Assembly: GCA_002501485.1 (NCBI GenBank)
Contig: DLTS01000016.1
Coordinates: forward strand, 1 to 34,693
From: Acidimicrobiaceae bacterium UBA7830
Lineage (GTDB): Bacteria > Actinomycetota > Acidimicrobiia > Acidimicrobiales > Ilumatobacteraceae
Reading direction: 5' to 3'
DNA: 34,693 bases
In this document: positions 1 to 7,720 of the stretch, piece after piece
Position numbering within the stretch: the first letter of the stretch is position 1
How the letters are laid out: every line of letters starts with the position of its first letter
Made by a program: the position numbers and the translations under genes
The notes under the pieces: model-generated
What the model was told of the DNA's origin: nothing
The model's input: the letters and a program-made list of their open reading frames with translations, nothing else
The model's database searches: none

Positions 1-519
1 AAACGGAAATAGCAGTTCGTCGATTGAGGTGATGATCGTGTTGAAATCCCCACCCTCATATTGAGTGGCTCCCGGACCTCCGGGAAAGAGGGTGTCGCCA
101 GTGAAGAGCAATGGTGTGCCATCAAGGTGAAACGAGATCGACCCCGGCGTGTGGCCGGGGTTGTGAATTGCGTGCAGTCGAAGTGATCCGAACTCGATGA
201 CTTCTTTGTCGTCGATGAGAACGTCATAGCCCACCTCTTTAAGCATTGGAGCGTCGGCTGCGGTGACGGCAACTTCGTAGCCCGCCTCTCTCATTTCGGT
301 CACCGCTCCGATGTGATCGTGATGGCCGTGCGTTTCAAGAATCCGTCTGACTCCGAGTGCCCGTGAGAGCTCGAGGAGACGCTCATGTTCGTTAGCTGCA
401 TCGATAAGGACTGCCTCTCCGGTCGCCGTGCAACGAACGATGAAGACGTTGTTGTCGTATGAGCCGACGACGAGTTTGTGAACTTCGACATCTGCATTTG
501 CCCAATGAAGTGTGCTCAT
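1..519 (-). CDS. MBL-fold metallo-hydrolase (glyoxalase II-like), 3' end cut by window edge
   Basis: The 173 visible residues start at an ATG and read open to the left edge, so the C-terminus is missing. They carry the metallo-beta-lactamase metal motif THGHHDHIGA (HxHxDH, about residues 64-73), a GHTPGS loop with the third-site His, and FTGDTLFPGGPG with the bridging Asp. This pattern is typical of small glyoxalase-II-like hydrolases that bind two metal ions and cleave thioesters or related bonds; the substrate cannot be told. The protein has no signal peptide, so it should be cytoplasmic. It lies 64 nt downstream of the PIN toxin gene on the same strand and may be read from its own promoter. 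No clear Shine-Dalgarno is seen. Family is certain; function is generic. Confidence 0.9.
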   Translation of the reverse strand, partial: MSTLHWANADVEVHKLVVGSYDNNVFIVRCTATGEAVLIDAANEHERLLELSRALGVRRILETHGHHDHIGAVTEMREAGYEVAVTAADAPMLKEVGYDVLIDDKEVIEFGSLRLHAIHNPGHTPGSISFHLDGTPLLFTGDTLFPGGPGATQYEGGDFNTIITSIDELLFPF

Positions 520-583
520 GCATTCATTCTTGCTGGTATTCAGTGTGGGCTAAGTGATCGAGGACGAATGTTGTGGCCTAAGT

Positions 584-991
584 TCACGTTGACAAGACCT
601 CGTAGCCGAGGTCGAGCGCGGTCGGAATCTGGTTGGGGTCGAGTGTTGCGTATGTGAGGTTTGAGGGGAGTCTGTCGGCTGCCGCGAAATGTATTGCATC
701 GCTGAGGCGTAGTGGGCGTTCTCTCGCCAAGGTTGCGGCCCGTTCGGTGCAGCGAGCATCCAAAGGGACGATGTGGAGGTAATCCCAAGTGAGGCGGACT
801 GCATCTTCAAGGTCGACTCGTGCATAGCGCTCGTCGGTGAGGCGGTCGAGCGCGGGGAGTGCTTCGGTGAGAGCGAGGCCTGACGCGGCGACAATGTCAG
901 CGCAGTCAAACGCAGTGAGGATGGTATCTCTCCCTGCAGTTTCGGTGGCGATGGCGAGAAGAGCGGACGTGTCGAGAAAGAGTATGTTCAT
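584..991 (-). CDS. PIN-domain toxin ribonuclease (VapC-like)
   Basis: A 135-residue PIN domain protein. The four acidic residues that bind Mg2+ in the family are in place: D7 (LFLDTSALLA), E43 (LTEALPAL), D98 (RLSDAIHFAAA) and D118 (LDPNQ). Proteins of this family are endoribonucleases that cleave tRNA, rRNA or mRNA when freed from their antitoxin. The chosen ATG overlaps the antitoxin stop codon in an ATGA arrangement, which fits translational coupling; longer reading-frame extensions upstream lie inside the antitoxin gene. Length is normal for the family. The target RNA cannot be predicted. Confidence 0.9.
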   Translation of the reverse strand: MNILFLDTSALLAIATETAGRDTILTAFDCADIVAASGLALTEALPALDRLTDERYARVDLEDAVRLTWDYLHIVPLDARCTERAATLARERPLRLSDAIHFAAADRLPSNLTYATLDPNQIPTALDLGYEVLST

Positions 992-1257
992 CCGCGGAGG
1001 TCCCGAAGCGCTTGGTCGAGGCGGGTGCCTGCCCATATTCGAACGGGTGTGGGCGGACGCCAATCGGCTGTGCGCCGCGGTGGGATCACGGCACCCGAGG
1101 TAATCAGTTGTTCGACCGCTGGGGCGGTCACACCGAGGGGGCCGAGAACCGCAACCGGTTCACCGCGGTCGGTGATGATGGTCGATTCACCATTCTCTGC
1201 TCGACGCAGAAGCGATGCGAATACGGCTCGGGCGGCGCGAGTACCTAATGTGTACAT
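988..1257 (-). CDS. Phd/YefM-like antitoxin partner of the PIN toxin
   Basis: An 89-residue protein directly before the PIN toxin, sharing 4 nt with it. The N-terminal half (TRAARAVFASLLRRAENGES, then a TIITDRGEPVAVL strand) is the DNA-binding fold of Phd/YefM-type antitoxins. The C-terminal tail, rich in Arg, Pro and Trp, would wrap and silence the toxin. The ATG chosen (MYTLG...) lies within the spacer of a 30-bp perfect inverted repeat, so the toxin-antitoxin complex probably represses its own gene by covering the start. An alternative ATG 12 nt upstream (MCTH) also lies in the repeat. There is no Shine-Dalgarno; a TAATGT box 8 nt upstream suggests a leaderless or nearly leaderless mRNA. 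Confidence 0.85.
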   Translation of the reverse strand: MYTLGTRAARAVFASLLRRAENGESTIITDRGEPVAVLGPLGVTAPAVEQLITSGAVIPPRRTADWRPPTPVRIWAGTRLDQALRDLRG

Positions 1258-1273
1258 ATGTGTACACATTAGG
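1244..1273. promoter_or_regulatory. Perfect 13-bp inverted repeat over the antitoxin start (likely operator)
   Basis: Arms CCTAATGTGTACA (1244-1256) and TGTACACATTAGG (1261-1273) are exact reverse complements separated by TATG. The antitoxin start codon is read on the minus strand at 1257-1255, inside the repeat. Phd/YefM and VapB antitoxins bind palindromes in their own promoter, so autoregulation is the natural reading. The site also lies 40 nt before the divergent acyl-CoA dehydrogenase start and could affect that gene. Confidence 0.75.
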
Positions 1274-1312
1274 ATTTGTGGCCGCAAGTGTCTAGTCGAC
1301 AAACTTAGAGAT

Positions 1313-2428
1313 ATGAATTTTGCATTTACTGAAGAACAAGACGAACTGCGCTCGACCATCCGGGCCTTCATGGAGGCTAAGAGCTCCGAAGAGGCTGTAC
1401 GTGAGCAAATGGAAACCGACAGCGGCTTCGACTCCGACGTATGGACTCAGATGGCAGAACAGATGGGCCTCCAAGGTCTCCACATTCCCGAGGAATATGG
1501 CGGTTCAGGCTTCGGCTATGTCGAACTCGGCATCGTGCTCGAAGAAATGGGCCGTGCACTGCTCTGTGCACCGTTCTTCTCATCTGTCGTTCTCGCTGCA
1601 AACACCCTTATGCAGTCAGGTGACGACGCCGCAAAGTCAGCTCACCTCCCTGGCATTGCGGCAGGCTCAACCATCGCAACCGTCGCCTTCACCGAGCCCA
1701 ATGGTAAGTGGGACGAAGCAGGCCTCACGATGGAGGCATCGGGCTCGGGTTCAGATGTCACCCTGACCGGCACGAAGTCATTCGTTCTTGACGGGCACCT
1801 CGCTGACCTGATCATCGTGGCGGCACGCAGTTCCGCTGGCGTGAGCCTCTACACCGTTGCAGGTGACGCCGCAGGCCTCACCCGCACCGCTCTGTCGACT
1901 ATGGACCAAACCCGCCGTCAGGCCAAGCTTGAGTTCTCAAGCACCCCAGCAACTCTGCTCGGTGCCGAAGGGAAAGGCTGGGACATCCTCTCAACAGTGC
2001 TTGATCTCTCCGCAATCGGTCTCGCCGCAGAGCAGGTCGGTGGAGCGCAATTTGTGCTCGAAATGGCAGTGCAGTACGCAAAAGACCGTGTGCAGTTCGG
2101 ACGTCCAATCGGCTCGTTTCAGGCCATCAAGCACAAGTGCGCCGACATGCTCCTCGAGGTCGAATCAGCGAAATCAGCTGCTTATTACGGCCTCTGGTGT
2201 GCGAGCGAAATGAACGAAGAGCTTCCTTCGGTCGCATCGCTCGCAAAGGCTTACTGCTCAGAGGCGTATTTCCACGCCACAGCGGAGAACATTCAGATTC
2301 ACGGCGGTATTGGCTTCACTTGGGAGCACCCGGCACACCTCTACTTCAAGCGTGCGAAGTCGTCAGAGCTTCTGTTTGGTGATCCGACGTATCACCGTGA
2401 GCTTCTCGCCCAGCGGATCGGAATCTGA
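1313..2428 (+). CDS. Acyl-CoA dehydrogenase
   Basis: A 371-residue FAD-dependent acyl-CoA dehydrogenase, which introduces the alpha,beta double bond in acyl-CoA oxidation. It shows the N-terminal helical domain starting MNFAFTEEQDELR, a middle beta domain (VAFTEPNGKWD, then TGTKSFVLDG), and the C-terminal helical domain with DRVQFGRPIGSFQAIKH and the signature IQIHGGIGFTWEHPAHLYFK. The start was moved to the ATG before the family N-terminus; the open frame upstream of it runs over the antitoxin gene and the operator repeat. The usual IYEGT-type segment near the end is replaced by SSELLFGDPTYH, as in the FadE-like actinobacterial branch. Some members of that branch work as hetero-oligomers. 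No partner gene is adjacent. Substrate is unknown. Confidence 0.92.
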   Translation: MNFAFTEEQDELRSTIRAFMEAKSSEEAVREQMETDSGFDSDVWTQMAEQMGLQGLHIPEEYGGSGFGYVELGIVLEEMGRALLCAPFFSSVVLAANTLMQSGDDAAKSAHLPGIAAGSTIATVAFTEPNGKWDEAGLTMEASGSGSDVTLTGTKSFVLDGHLADLIIVAARSSAGVSLYTVAGDAAGLTRTALSTMDQTRRQAKLEFSSTPATLLGAEGKGWDILSTVLDLSAIGLAAEQVGGAQFVLEMAVQYAKDRVQFGRPIGSFQAIKHKCADMLLEVESAKSAAYYGLWCASEMNEELPSVASLAKAYCSEAYFHATAENIQIHGGIGFTWEHPAHLYFKRAKSSELLFGDPTYHRELLAQRIGI

Positions 2429-2463
2429 TTGCGCTCCACCTGCCTCCAGCACGGTCGCAGTAA

Positions 2464-2469
2464 TAGTCT
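2464..2469 (+). promoter_or_regulatory. -10 box of a leaderless mRNA (TAGTCT)
   Basis: TAGTCT stands 6 nt before the GTG start at 2476. No Shine-Dalgarno is present, so transcription probably starts at the start codon. Confidence 0.5.
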
Positions 2470-2475
2470 GAAGGC

Positions 2476-2937
2476 GTGGATCTCACCCTCGGAATCTTCG
2501 TAGTTCTAGCGGCGGTCGCAATTTTTGCGATCGCCGCTGGTGCGATCGGGCGCGAAGCACATCGGCTTGATGCGATTGCTCCCCGAGCTGTATACACCCT
2601 TGACGAGGCGGTCGATTTCGTCGCCGACCAAATTCCCGAGCGCAGTCAGGCTCGGCTCACCCCCGCAGAAGTCGAATCACTTCTCATTGCCCATATCAAT
2701 TGGCTTCACGCCCAAGGCCTCGCACCTGACCGAGTGATTGACCAACGGCAGAATATCGATTCAACCCTGATCGTTTCAGATGAGGCATTGATCGCCCACC
2801 TCATGATGGTTGCCACCGACACAGGAATCGAGGTGCTTGACGACGTCGACATCGTTGAAGTGGTCGATGGACACCTCAGTTACTTTGACGCAATCGGAGC
2901 TGTCGGGCCAACGGCACCACCAGACGATGTCATCTGA
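2476..2937 (+). CDS. Membrane-anchored hypothetical protein
   Basis: A 153-residue protein of unknown function. Residues about 4-24 form one hydrophobic helix (LGIFVVLAAVAIFAIAAGAIG). A mostly acidic soluble domain follows and includes TLDEAVDFVADQIPE, TPAEVESLLIAHINWL and an Asp/Val-rich stretch near residue 125. The soluble part looks helical and is rich in Asp and Glu. The GTG start is supported by a TAGTCT box 6 nt upstream. The gene stands alone between the acyl-CoA dehydrogenase and the next short gene. I do not recognise the family. Confidence 0.8.
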   Translation: MDLTLGIFVVLAAVAIFAIAAGAIGREAHRLDAIAPRAVYTLDEAVDFVADQIPERSQARLTPAEVESLLIAHINWLHAQGLAPDRVIDQRQNIDSTLIVSDEALIAHLMMVATDTGIEVLDDVDIVEVVDGHLSYFDAIGAVGPTAPPDDVI

Positions 2938-2965
2938 CAACCCAACTCTGACCCCAATCATTAGG

Positions 2966-2971
2966 TAGCGT
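2966..2971 (+). promoter_or_regulatory. -10 box of a leaderless mRNA (TAGCGT)
   Basis: TAGCGT lies 7 nt before the ATG at 2979. It favours this ATG over the GTG nine bases upstream. Confidence 0.45.
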
Positions 2972-2978
2972 GGAAGGC

Positions 2979-3203
2979 ATGGAACGTCCGGTCAGGTTTG
3001 AACACACCCGATTTATCGGCGACAAGCGCACCCAGCTGGTGTACGACCTCGACGAATGGACCGATGAATCTGTCATCGACGACATCATGACGGAGGAAAC
3101 AGGGCTGTGCTTCGGCCCGGATACGCTCGCTGAAGCACGAAACCGCGGGTACACACTGGCCGCTCCCGGAATGACACGGTGGCACCGCAAACCACGGGCA
3201 TAG
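2979..3203 (+). CDS. Small hypothetical protein (74 aa)
   Basis: A 74-residue acidic protein, MERPVRFEHTRFIGDKRTQ at the start, followed by YDLDEWTDESVIDDIMTEE. It has no signal peptide or membrane segment. The leaderless -10 box 7 nt upstream favours the ATG; a GTG at 2970 would add three residues. The stop lies 11 nt before the ATG of the alpha/beta hydrolase-like gene, so the two are probably co-transcribed. No family is recognised. Codon usage matches its neighbours and there is no better frame on either strand, which supports it being real. Confidence 0.7.
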   Translation: MERPVRFEHTRFIGDKRTQLVYDLDEWTDESVIDDIMTEETGLCFGPDTLAEARNRGYTLAAPGMTRWHRKPRA

Positions 3204-3214
3204 CGGTAACAGCG

Positions 3215-3958
3215 ATGGAGGACAGCTTCGACAGTGGTCGAGAGCGACTTGCTTGCCACCTGACGCTTCCATCGAACGTAGACGACAACACTCCAGGGCT
3301 TATTCTATGCCATGGTTTCCCGATTGGCCCGCTCGATGCTCGCCGTTCGGCAGGCACCTTCCCCGAGCTCATTGATCGACTCGCCCACGAGGTTGATTAC
3401 GCCGCAATGGCGTTTACTTTTCGCGGTTGTGGCGCGTCAACCGGTGACTTCTCCTTGCAGGGATGGATGGACGACCTCAGAAACGCGGTTGATCACATGG
3501 TGAAAACGACCGGGGTTCACCGGGTCGTGCTTATCGGAACGAATACCGGTGGATCACTCGTCGTTTGTGAAGCCGCCGACGACCCTCGTGTTCACGCAGC
3601 AGCGCTGCTGTCGCCCCGAGCAGATTTCGATGATTGGGCCGAGCATCCACGCCGATTCCTTGAACATGCAAGGCAAATTGGGGCAATTCGGACGCCGGGC
3701 TTCCCATCTTCGCTTGACGAATGGAGCAGGGCATTCCGTCGCTTTCGGCCATCGGTGGCTGCACGCCGATTCGCTCCGAGACCCCTGCTCGTCCTTCATG
3801 GAGATGAGGACTCGAGCGTGCCGGTGAGCGATGCACGTCAACTTGCGCAATCCCACGGAAATGCAGAACTCAACGTGCTTGCCGGCGCCGGTCACCGTCT
3901 GCGTCACGACCCGCGAGCGGTAGCGGTCCTTTCGGGATGGCTTGACCGTGTTCGTTGA
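3215..3958 (+). CDS. Alpha/beta-hydrolase-fold protein with an altered nucleophile elbow
   Basis: A 247-residue alpha/beta hydrolase fold. The oxyanion segment LILCHGFPIGP, the strand AFTFRGCGASTGDF, an acid loop LLVLHGDEDSSVP and the His loop GAGHRLRHDPRAV all match the family. The nucleophile elbow, however, reads IGTNTGG, so the GxSxG serine is Asn (codon AAT). Asp and His of the triad are kept. The protein may therefore be non-hydrolytic, a binding protein, or use another mechanism. The ATG at 3215 was preferred because it follows the upstream stop closely; a GTG at 3179 inside the previous gene would add 12 residues. It converges on aceE with only 5 nt between the stops. Confidence 0.85.
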   Translation: MEDSFDSGRERLACHLTLPSNVDDNTPGLILCHGFPIGPLDARRSAGTFPELIDRLAHEVDYAAMAFTFRGCGASTGDFSLQGWMDDLRNAVDHMVKTTGVHRVVLIGTNTGGSLVVCEAADDPRVHAAALLSPRADFDDWAEHPRRFLEHARQIGAIRTPGFPSSLDEWSRAFRRFRPSVAARRFAPRPLLVLHGDEDSSVPVSDARQLAQSHGNAELNVLAGAGHRLRHDPRAVAVLSGWLDRVR

Positions 3959-3963
3959 CAGCC

Positions 3964-6705
3964 CTACACCACGTAAGGGTTGGGGGCGTCACTATCGATG
4001 CCGTACCGCTTTATGGCATCTTCCACGACGTCTGCTGACACTTCGCCGTCGTTGAATAATGCGCTAAGAGTGCTGACGACAATGTGACCTGCATCGACCT
4101 CGAAATAGCGGCGGAGCGCTTCACGGGTATCGCTTCGGCCCATGCCGTCGGTTCCAAGCACGCTGAAACGACGACCCTCGGGCACAAACGGCAAGATCTG
4201 CTCAGGCACTGCTCGCATGAAATCGCTTACAGCAGTGATCGGCCCCGATGAATTGTCGAGCAGCTGAGTGACCAGCGGTTCTTCTTGGCGTGCCGACGGA
4301 TGCAGCCGGTTAGAGCGTTCAACCTCGAGCGCTTGCTCGCGAAGACGTTTGTAACTTGTTGCAGACCAGAGTTCGACGCCAACGTCATAGTGGTCGGACA
4401 GTTCGTTTGCAGCGATGGTTGCTGCTTGGTGTGAAACTCCCGAAAAAATGATGGTTGCGGTATTGGTCTTCCCCTGCGGTGCCGGCCTCCAGCGGTAGAG
4501 GCCGCGAACTGCGCCATGTTCAAACTCTTCCGAGGTTTCCGGATGGTTGGGAAGCGCAGGCATCGGGTAGTTCTCGTTGTACAAGGTGACGTAGTAGATG
4601 ACATCGCGCTCAGCTTCAGGAGTGTCTGGGCCGTACATACGGTTGATGCCGTCTTTGACGATGGCTCCAAGCTCGTATGCGAACGCAGGGTCGTAAGCCT
4701 GCACCGCCGGAACCGTTGAGGCCAGCACAAGGCTGTGCCCGTCTTGGTGCTGGAGTCCCTCTCCGAGCAGTGTGGTGCGGCCAGCGGTCGCGCCCATGAG
4801 GAATCCCCGGACACGAGCATCTGCGGCCTGCCAGATGAGATCACCAACGCGTTGGAATCCAAACATTGAATAGAAGGTGTAAAACGGGATCATGGGGACG
4901 CCTCGGGTGGCGTAGCTTGACCCAGCGGCGATGAAGCTTGCGAGCGACCCAGCTTCAGTGATTCCCTCCTCGAGAATCTGGCCATCGGAGTCTTCTGAAT
5001 ACGAGAGCAACAAGTCGTGGTCGACCGGTTCATATTTCTGGCCCTGAGATGCGTAAATCTCAAGTTCGCGGAAGAGTGCGTCCATGCCGAAGGTTCGAGC
5101 TTCGTCGGGGATGATCGGAACGACGCGCCGGCCGATGTTCTCGTCACGGCACAAGCTGCGCAACAACCTGGTGAACCCCATTGTCGTGCTCACCGGCAAT
5201 TCTCCAGACCCCATTCGGAGCTCGTGGAAGACCTCGTCAGCAGGCAGCGAAAGTGGTCGTTTAGTCGTTACTCGTCGGGATGGCAGGACGCCTCCGAGCG
5301 CCTTTCGGCGCTCCATCATGTACTGGTACTCGACCGAGTCTTCACTCGGCCTGAAATAAGGAGGGTCGTCTTCTTCAACCAATTCGGACGGAATCTCGTC
5401 GTGGAGATGGAGGCGATCGCGCAATTCCAGCAACTGGTCGCGAGTCATCTTTTTGATCTGGTGGGTTGCATTGCGGCCTTCAAAGCCCGGCCCCAACGTC
5501 CAACCTTTGACGGTCTTACAGAGAATGACCGTCGGCCGGCCACTGCCGAGGTTTTCAGTGGCTGCCTTATAGGCAGCGAACAACTTCTGGTAGTCGTGAC
5601 CACCTCGAGGCAGATTTCGAAGTTCATCGTCTGAGAGGTGAGAGACCATCTGCCGCAGCCGAGGATCTGGTCCAAAAAAGTTCTCACGAATGTAGTTACC
5701 CTCTTCTACGGCGTAGCGCTGGAATTCGCCGTCAACGGTCGTGTTCATTTGGTTGAGAAGAACTCCGTCCTTGTCCTGGGCCAACAATTCATCCCATTTC
5801 GAACCCCAGATGACTTTGATGACGTTCCAACCCGCTCCCCGGAAGACCGCTTCAAGTTCTTGAATAATTTTTCCGTTGCCTCGAACCGGTCCATCAAGGC
5901 GTTGCAGGTTGCAGTTCACCACAAAGATGAGGTTGTCGAGTTGCTCGCGGGCGGCGAGCGAAATGGCACCCAAGGTTTCGGGCTCATCGGTTTCACCATC
6001 ACCAAGGAACGCCCACACCCTGCTATTTGAGGTGTCATCCAGCTGCCGGTTCATGAGGTACCGATTGAATCGTGCATGGTAGAGGGCAGTGATCGGGCCT
6101 AGGCCCATCGACACGGTGGGGAATTCCCAGAAATCAGGCATGAGTCGAGGGTGTGGATAACTCGACAACCCTCTGCCATCTCGACCTATCTCGCGCCTGA
6201 AATGGTCAAGATCTTCCGCTTCGAGCCGGCCCTCCAAAAAGGCTCGTGCATAAATTCCGGGGGCTGCGTGGCCCTGAAAGTAGACGTGGTCGCCGAGGCC
6301 TTCAGCATCTTTGCCGCGGAAGAAGTGGTTGAAGCCAATCTCGCAGAGCGAAGCCGACGACGCAAAAGTTGAGAGGTGGCCCCCAATGCCATCCGCCTCA
6401 TTGTTCGCTTTAACCACCATGACAGCAGCGTTCCAACGAATAAATGCTCTGATGCGACGCTCGATGTGTTCGTCGCCTGGGAACCATGGCTGCTGCTCCC
6501 GTGGAATCGTATTGACGTACGGGGTGCTTACCGTGGCTGGGAAGCTGACCTGACGAGCGTTTGCGTGAGCGAGCAGTTTCGACAAGATGAAACGTGCTCT
6601 TGTCTTGCCTTTTGAGTCGACGATGGCCTCGAGACTGTCGAGCCACTCTCCGGTTTCGGTTGGGTCGGTATCAGGGAGCTGGTGCACATGCCCATCAAAA
6701 ATCAT
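3964..6705 (-). CDS. aceE: Pyruvate dehydrogenase E1 component, homodimeric type
   Basis: About 913 residues, the usual size of homodimeric E1. AceE uses thiamine diphosphate to decarboxylate pyruvate and pass the acetyl group to the lipoyl arm of E2. Visible signatures are YVNTIPREQQPWFPGDE near residue 70, GGHLSTFASSASLCEIGFNHFFRG near 118-140, and the ThDP motif GDGETDEP ending at NCN (about residues 235-266). The C-terminal transketolase-like part has VLGTDGMGRSDTREALRRYFEVDAGHI. The ATG was chosen; an in-frame GTG at 6729 would add 8 residues. Neither has a good Shine-Dalgarno. The gene is not in the E3-E2 operon, which lies about 6.4 kb away on the other strand. It has its own 250-nt upstream region shared with rnhA. 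Confidence 0.96.
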   Translation of the reverse strand: MIFDGHVHQLPDTDPTETGEWLDSLEAIVDSKGKTRARFILSKLLAHANARQVSFPATVSTPYVNTIPREQQPWFPGDEHIERRIRAFIRWNAAVMVVKANNEADGIGGHLSTFASSASLCEIGFNHFFRGKDAEGLGDHVYFQGHAAPGIYARAFLEGRLEAEDLDHFRREIGRDGRGLSSYPHPRLMPDFWEFPTVSMGLGPITALYHARFNRYLMNRQLDDTSNSRVWAFLGDGETDEPETLGAISLAAREQLDNLIFVVNCNLQRLDGPVRGNGKIIQELEAVFRGAGWNVIKVIWGSKWDELLAQDKDGVLLNQMNTTVDGEFQRYAVEEGNYIRENFFGPDPRLRQMVSHLSDDELRNLPRGGHDYQKLFAAYKAATENLGSGRPTVILCKTVKGWTLGPGFEGRNATHQIKKMTRDQLLELRDRLHLHDEIPSELVEEDDPPYFRPSEDSVEYQYMMERRKALGGVLPSRRVTTKRPLSLPADEVFHELRMGSGELPVSTTMGFTRLLRSLCRDENIGRRVVPIIPDEARTFGMDALFRELEIYASQGQKYEPVDHDLLLSYSEDSDGQILEEGITEAGSLASFIAAGSSYATRGVPMIPFYTFYSMFGFQRVGDLIWQAADARVRGFLMGATAGRTTLLGEGLQHQDGHSLVLASTVPAVQAYDPAFAYELGAIVKDGINRMYGPDTPEAERDVIYYVTLYNENYPMPALPNHPETSEEFEHGAVRGLYRWRPAPQGKTNTATIIFSGVSHQAATIAANELSDHYDVGVELWSATSYKRLREQALEVERSNRLHPSARQEEPLVTQLLDNSSGPITAVSDFMRAVPEQILPFVPEGRRFSVLGTDGMGRSDTREALRRYFEVDAGHIVVSTLSALFNDGEVSADVVEDAIKRYGIDSDAPNPYVV

Positions 6706-6849
6706 TACTTCAGTCTCGCAGGTATGCACCTAAAGAAGCGGCTACCTGCGGTGAATGTTGTTTCTTCTAGATGAATTCGCTTCGTATAACAAAGCGTGCA
6801 TCGATCACCCGTCGAGTGGAGTAGAAAGAGCGGCTTTTCATCCCGATCC

Positions 6850-6869
6850 CTCCGACTGCGCTGTCGGAG
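6850..6869. promoter_or_regulatory. Hairpin in the aceE/rnhA intergenic region
   Basis: CTCCGAC and GTCGGAG form a perfect 7-bp stem around a 6-nt loop. No T-run follows on either strand, so this is not a usual terminator. On the minus strand it could lie in the aceE leader or promoter. Confidence 0.4.
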
Positions 6870-6891
6870 CAGCTAGTTAACGAAATTCGAC

Positions 6892-6921
6892 GTTGTCATG
6901 TCGGCTGAGGCAAATGACAAC
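6892..6921. promoter_or_regulatory. Spaced inverted repeat GTTGTCAT-N14-ATGACAAC
   Basis: Two perfect 8-bp arms (6892-6899 and 6914-6921) are separated by 14 nt, giving 22-bp centre spacing, which is two helical turns. It sits in the divergent aceE/rnhA promoter region, 32 nt before the rnhA start. A dimeric regulator site is possible; the regulator is unknown. Confidence 0.4.
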
Positions 6922-6953
6922 TAACCACAATCAATCTCTGGCAGGATGACATC

Positions 6954-7436
6954 GTGCCCGATCAGCCATCGTTGTTTTCTGCTTCCGCTAACGATCTGGG
7001 TGACGTAGTCACCGTGTTCACTGATGGAGCATGCAGTGGGAACCCTGGGCCTGGCGGATGGGGTTGGGCGGTATCGCCAGACGGATTGCCTTCAGGAGCT
7101 GGCAGTGAGGCAAACACGACGAATCAACGTATGGAACTCGCTGCAGTGCTTGAGGCCTTACGGGCCCTGACCCCTGAATACTCAGCAGTGCACGTCGTCT
7201 CAGATTCGACCTATGTCGTGAATTGCTTTCGAGATGGCTGGTGGAAGAAATGGAAAAGGAACGGCTGGAAGAACTCCAAGCGTGAACCGGTTGCGAACGT
7301 TGATCTTTGGGAACCACTTATCGAACTGGTCACAACCAACGAAATTAGTTTTGAGTGGGTGAAGGGCCACAGCGGGAACCCCATGAACGATTTTGTTGAT
7401 GAGCTCGCAGTGGCTGCTGCTCAGCAGGTCGAATGA
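6954..7436 (+). CDS. rnhA: Ribonuclease HI
   Basis: A 160-residue RNase HI, which cuts the RNA strand of RNA:DNA hybrids. The catalytic DEDD residues are visible: D24 (FTDGACSGNPGPGGWG), E61 (NQRMELAAV), D84 (VVSDSTYVVN) and D149 (VDELA). The handle region WWKKWKRNGWKNS, rich in Lys and Trp, binds the hybrid as in the E. coli enzyme. The start is GTG with an AGGA Shine-Dalgarno 7 nt upstream. It is a stand-alone gene divergent from aceE. Family and function are secure. Confidence 0.97.
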   Translation: MPDQPSLFSASANDLGDVVTVFTDGACSGNPGPGGWGWAVSPDGLPSGAGSEANTTNQRMELAAVLEALRALTPEYSAVHVVSDSTYVVNCFRDGWWKKWKRNGWKNSKREPVANVDLWEPLIELVTTNEISFEWVKGHSGNPMNDFVDELAVAAAQQVE

Positions 7437-7534
7437 ATCTGAACGTATCCAGACATTCGACTGGCCAGCCTTCCTGATGTGGGTCGATCGCTTTCCCCCG
7501 CTGGGGCCCCGAAATCTTTGCCCTTCTTACGTAG

Positions 7535-7669
7535 TTGGTGGCGGTGCTGCCCGGTGACGTGCAAGTAGTAGCGGCTGTCCAATCAGTCAACAAGATCGGA
7601 TATGTCGGGGCCCACCTATCGGGCACCGCCGATCTGCTCGTTGATCTCAACGGTCTCGTCACCTCGTAA
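7535..7669 (+). pseudogene. Remnant of the C-terminus of a secreted repeat protein (tentative)
   Basis: The stretch between rnhA and the SDR gene (7437-7720) holds no intact gene. In one frame, after a TAG, 44 codons run to a TAA. They end GTADLLVDLNGLVTS, preceded by a VVAAVQSVNKIGYVGAHLS segment. This resembles the end of the beta-rich repeats (T-DLIVDVNGY type) found in large surface proteins of this bacterial class. No start codon with a plausible binding site or signal peptide precedes it. It is read as a decayed gene end; chance coding is possible. The rest of the gap shows nothing beyond a short CCCC/GGGG hairpin. Confidence 0.3.
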
Positions 7670-7708
7670 GTTACGTTCTCAACTGGTTGAAAGCAGGTGC
7701 CTGTCGCC

Positions 7709-7714
7709 TATGGT
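7709..7714 (+). promoter_or_regulatory. -10 box of a leaderless mRNA (TATGGT)
   Basis: TATGGT lies 6 nt before the ATG at 7721 and supports that start over the GTG at 7697. Confidence 0.5.
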
Positions 7715-7720
7715 GCGAGC

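Noticed and set aside
3554..3907. 117-aa minus-strand frame in the alpha/beta hydrolase gene
   Set aside because: It is a shadow of the hydrolase with no recognisable domain.
7496..7506. CCCC-GCT-GGGG hairpin after rnhA as a terminator
   Set aside because: The stem is only 4 bp and no T-run follows on either strand.
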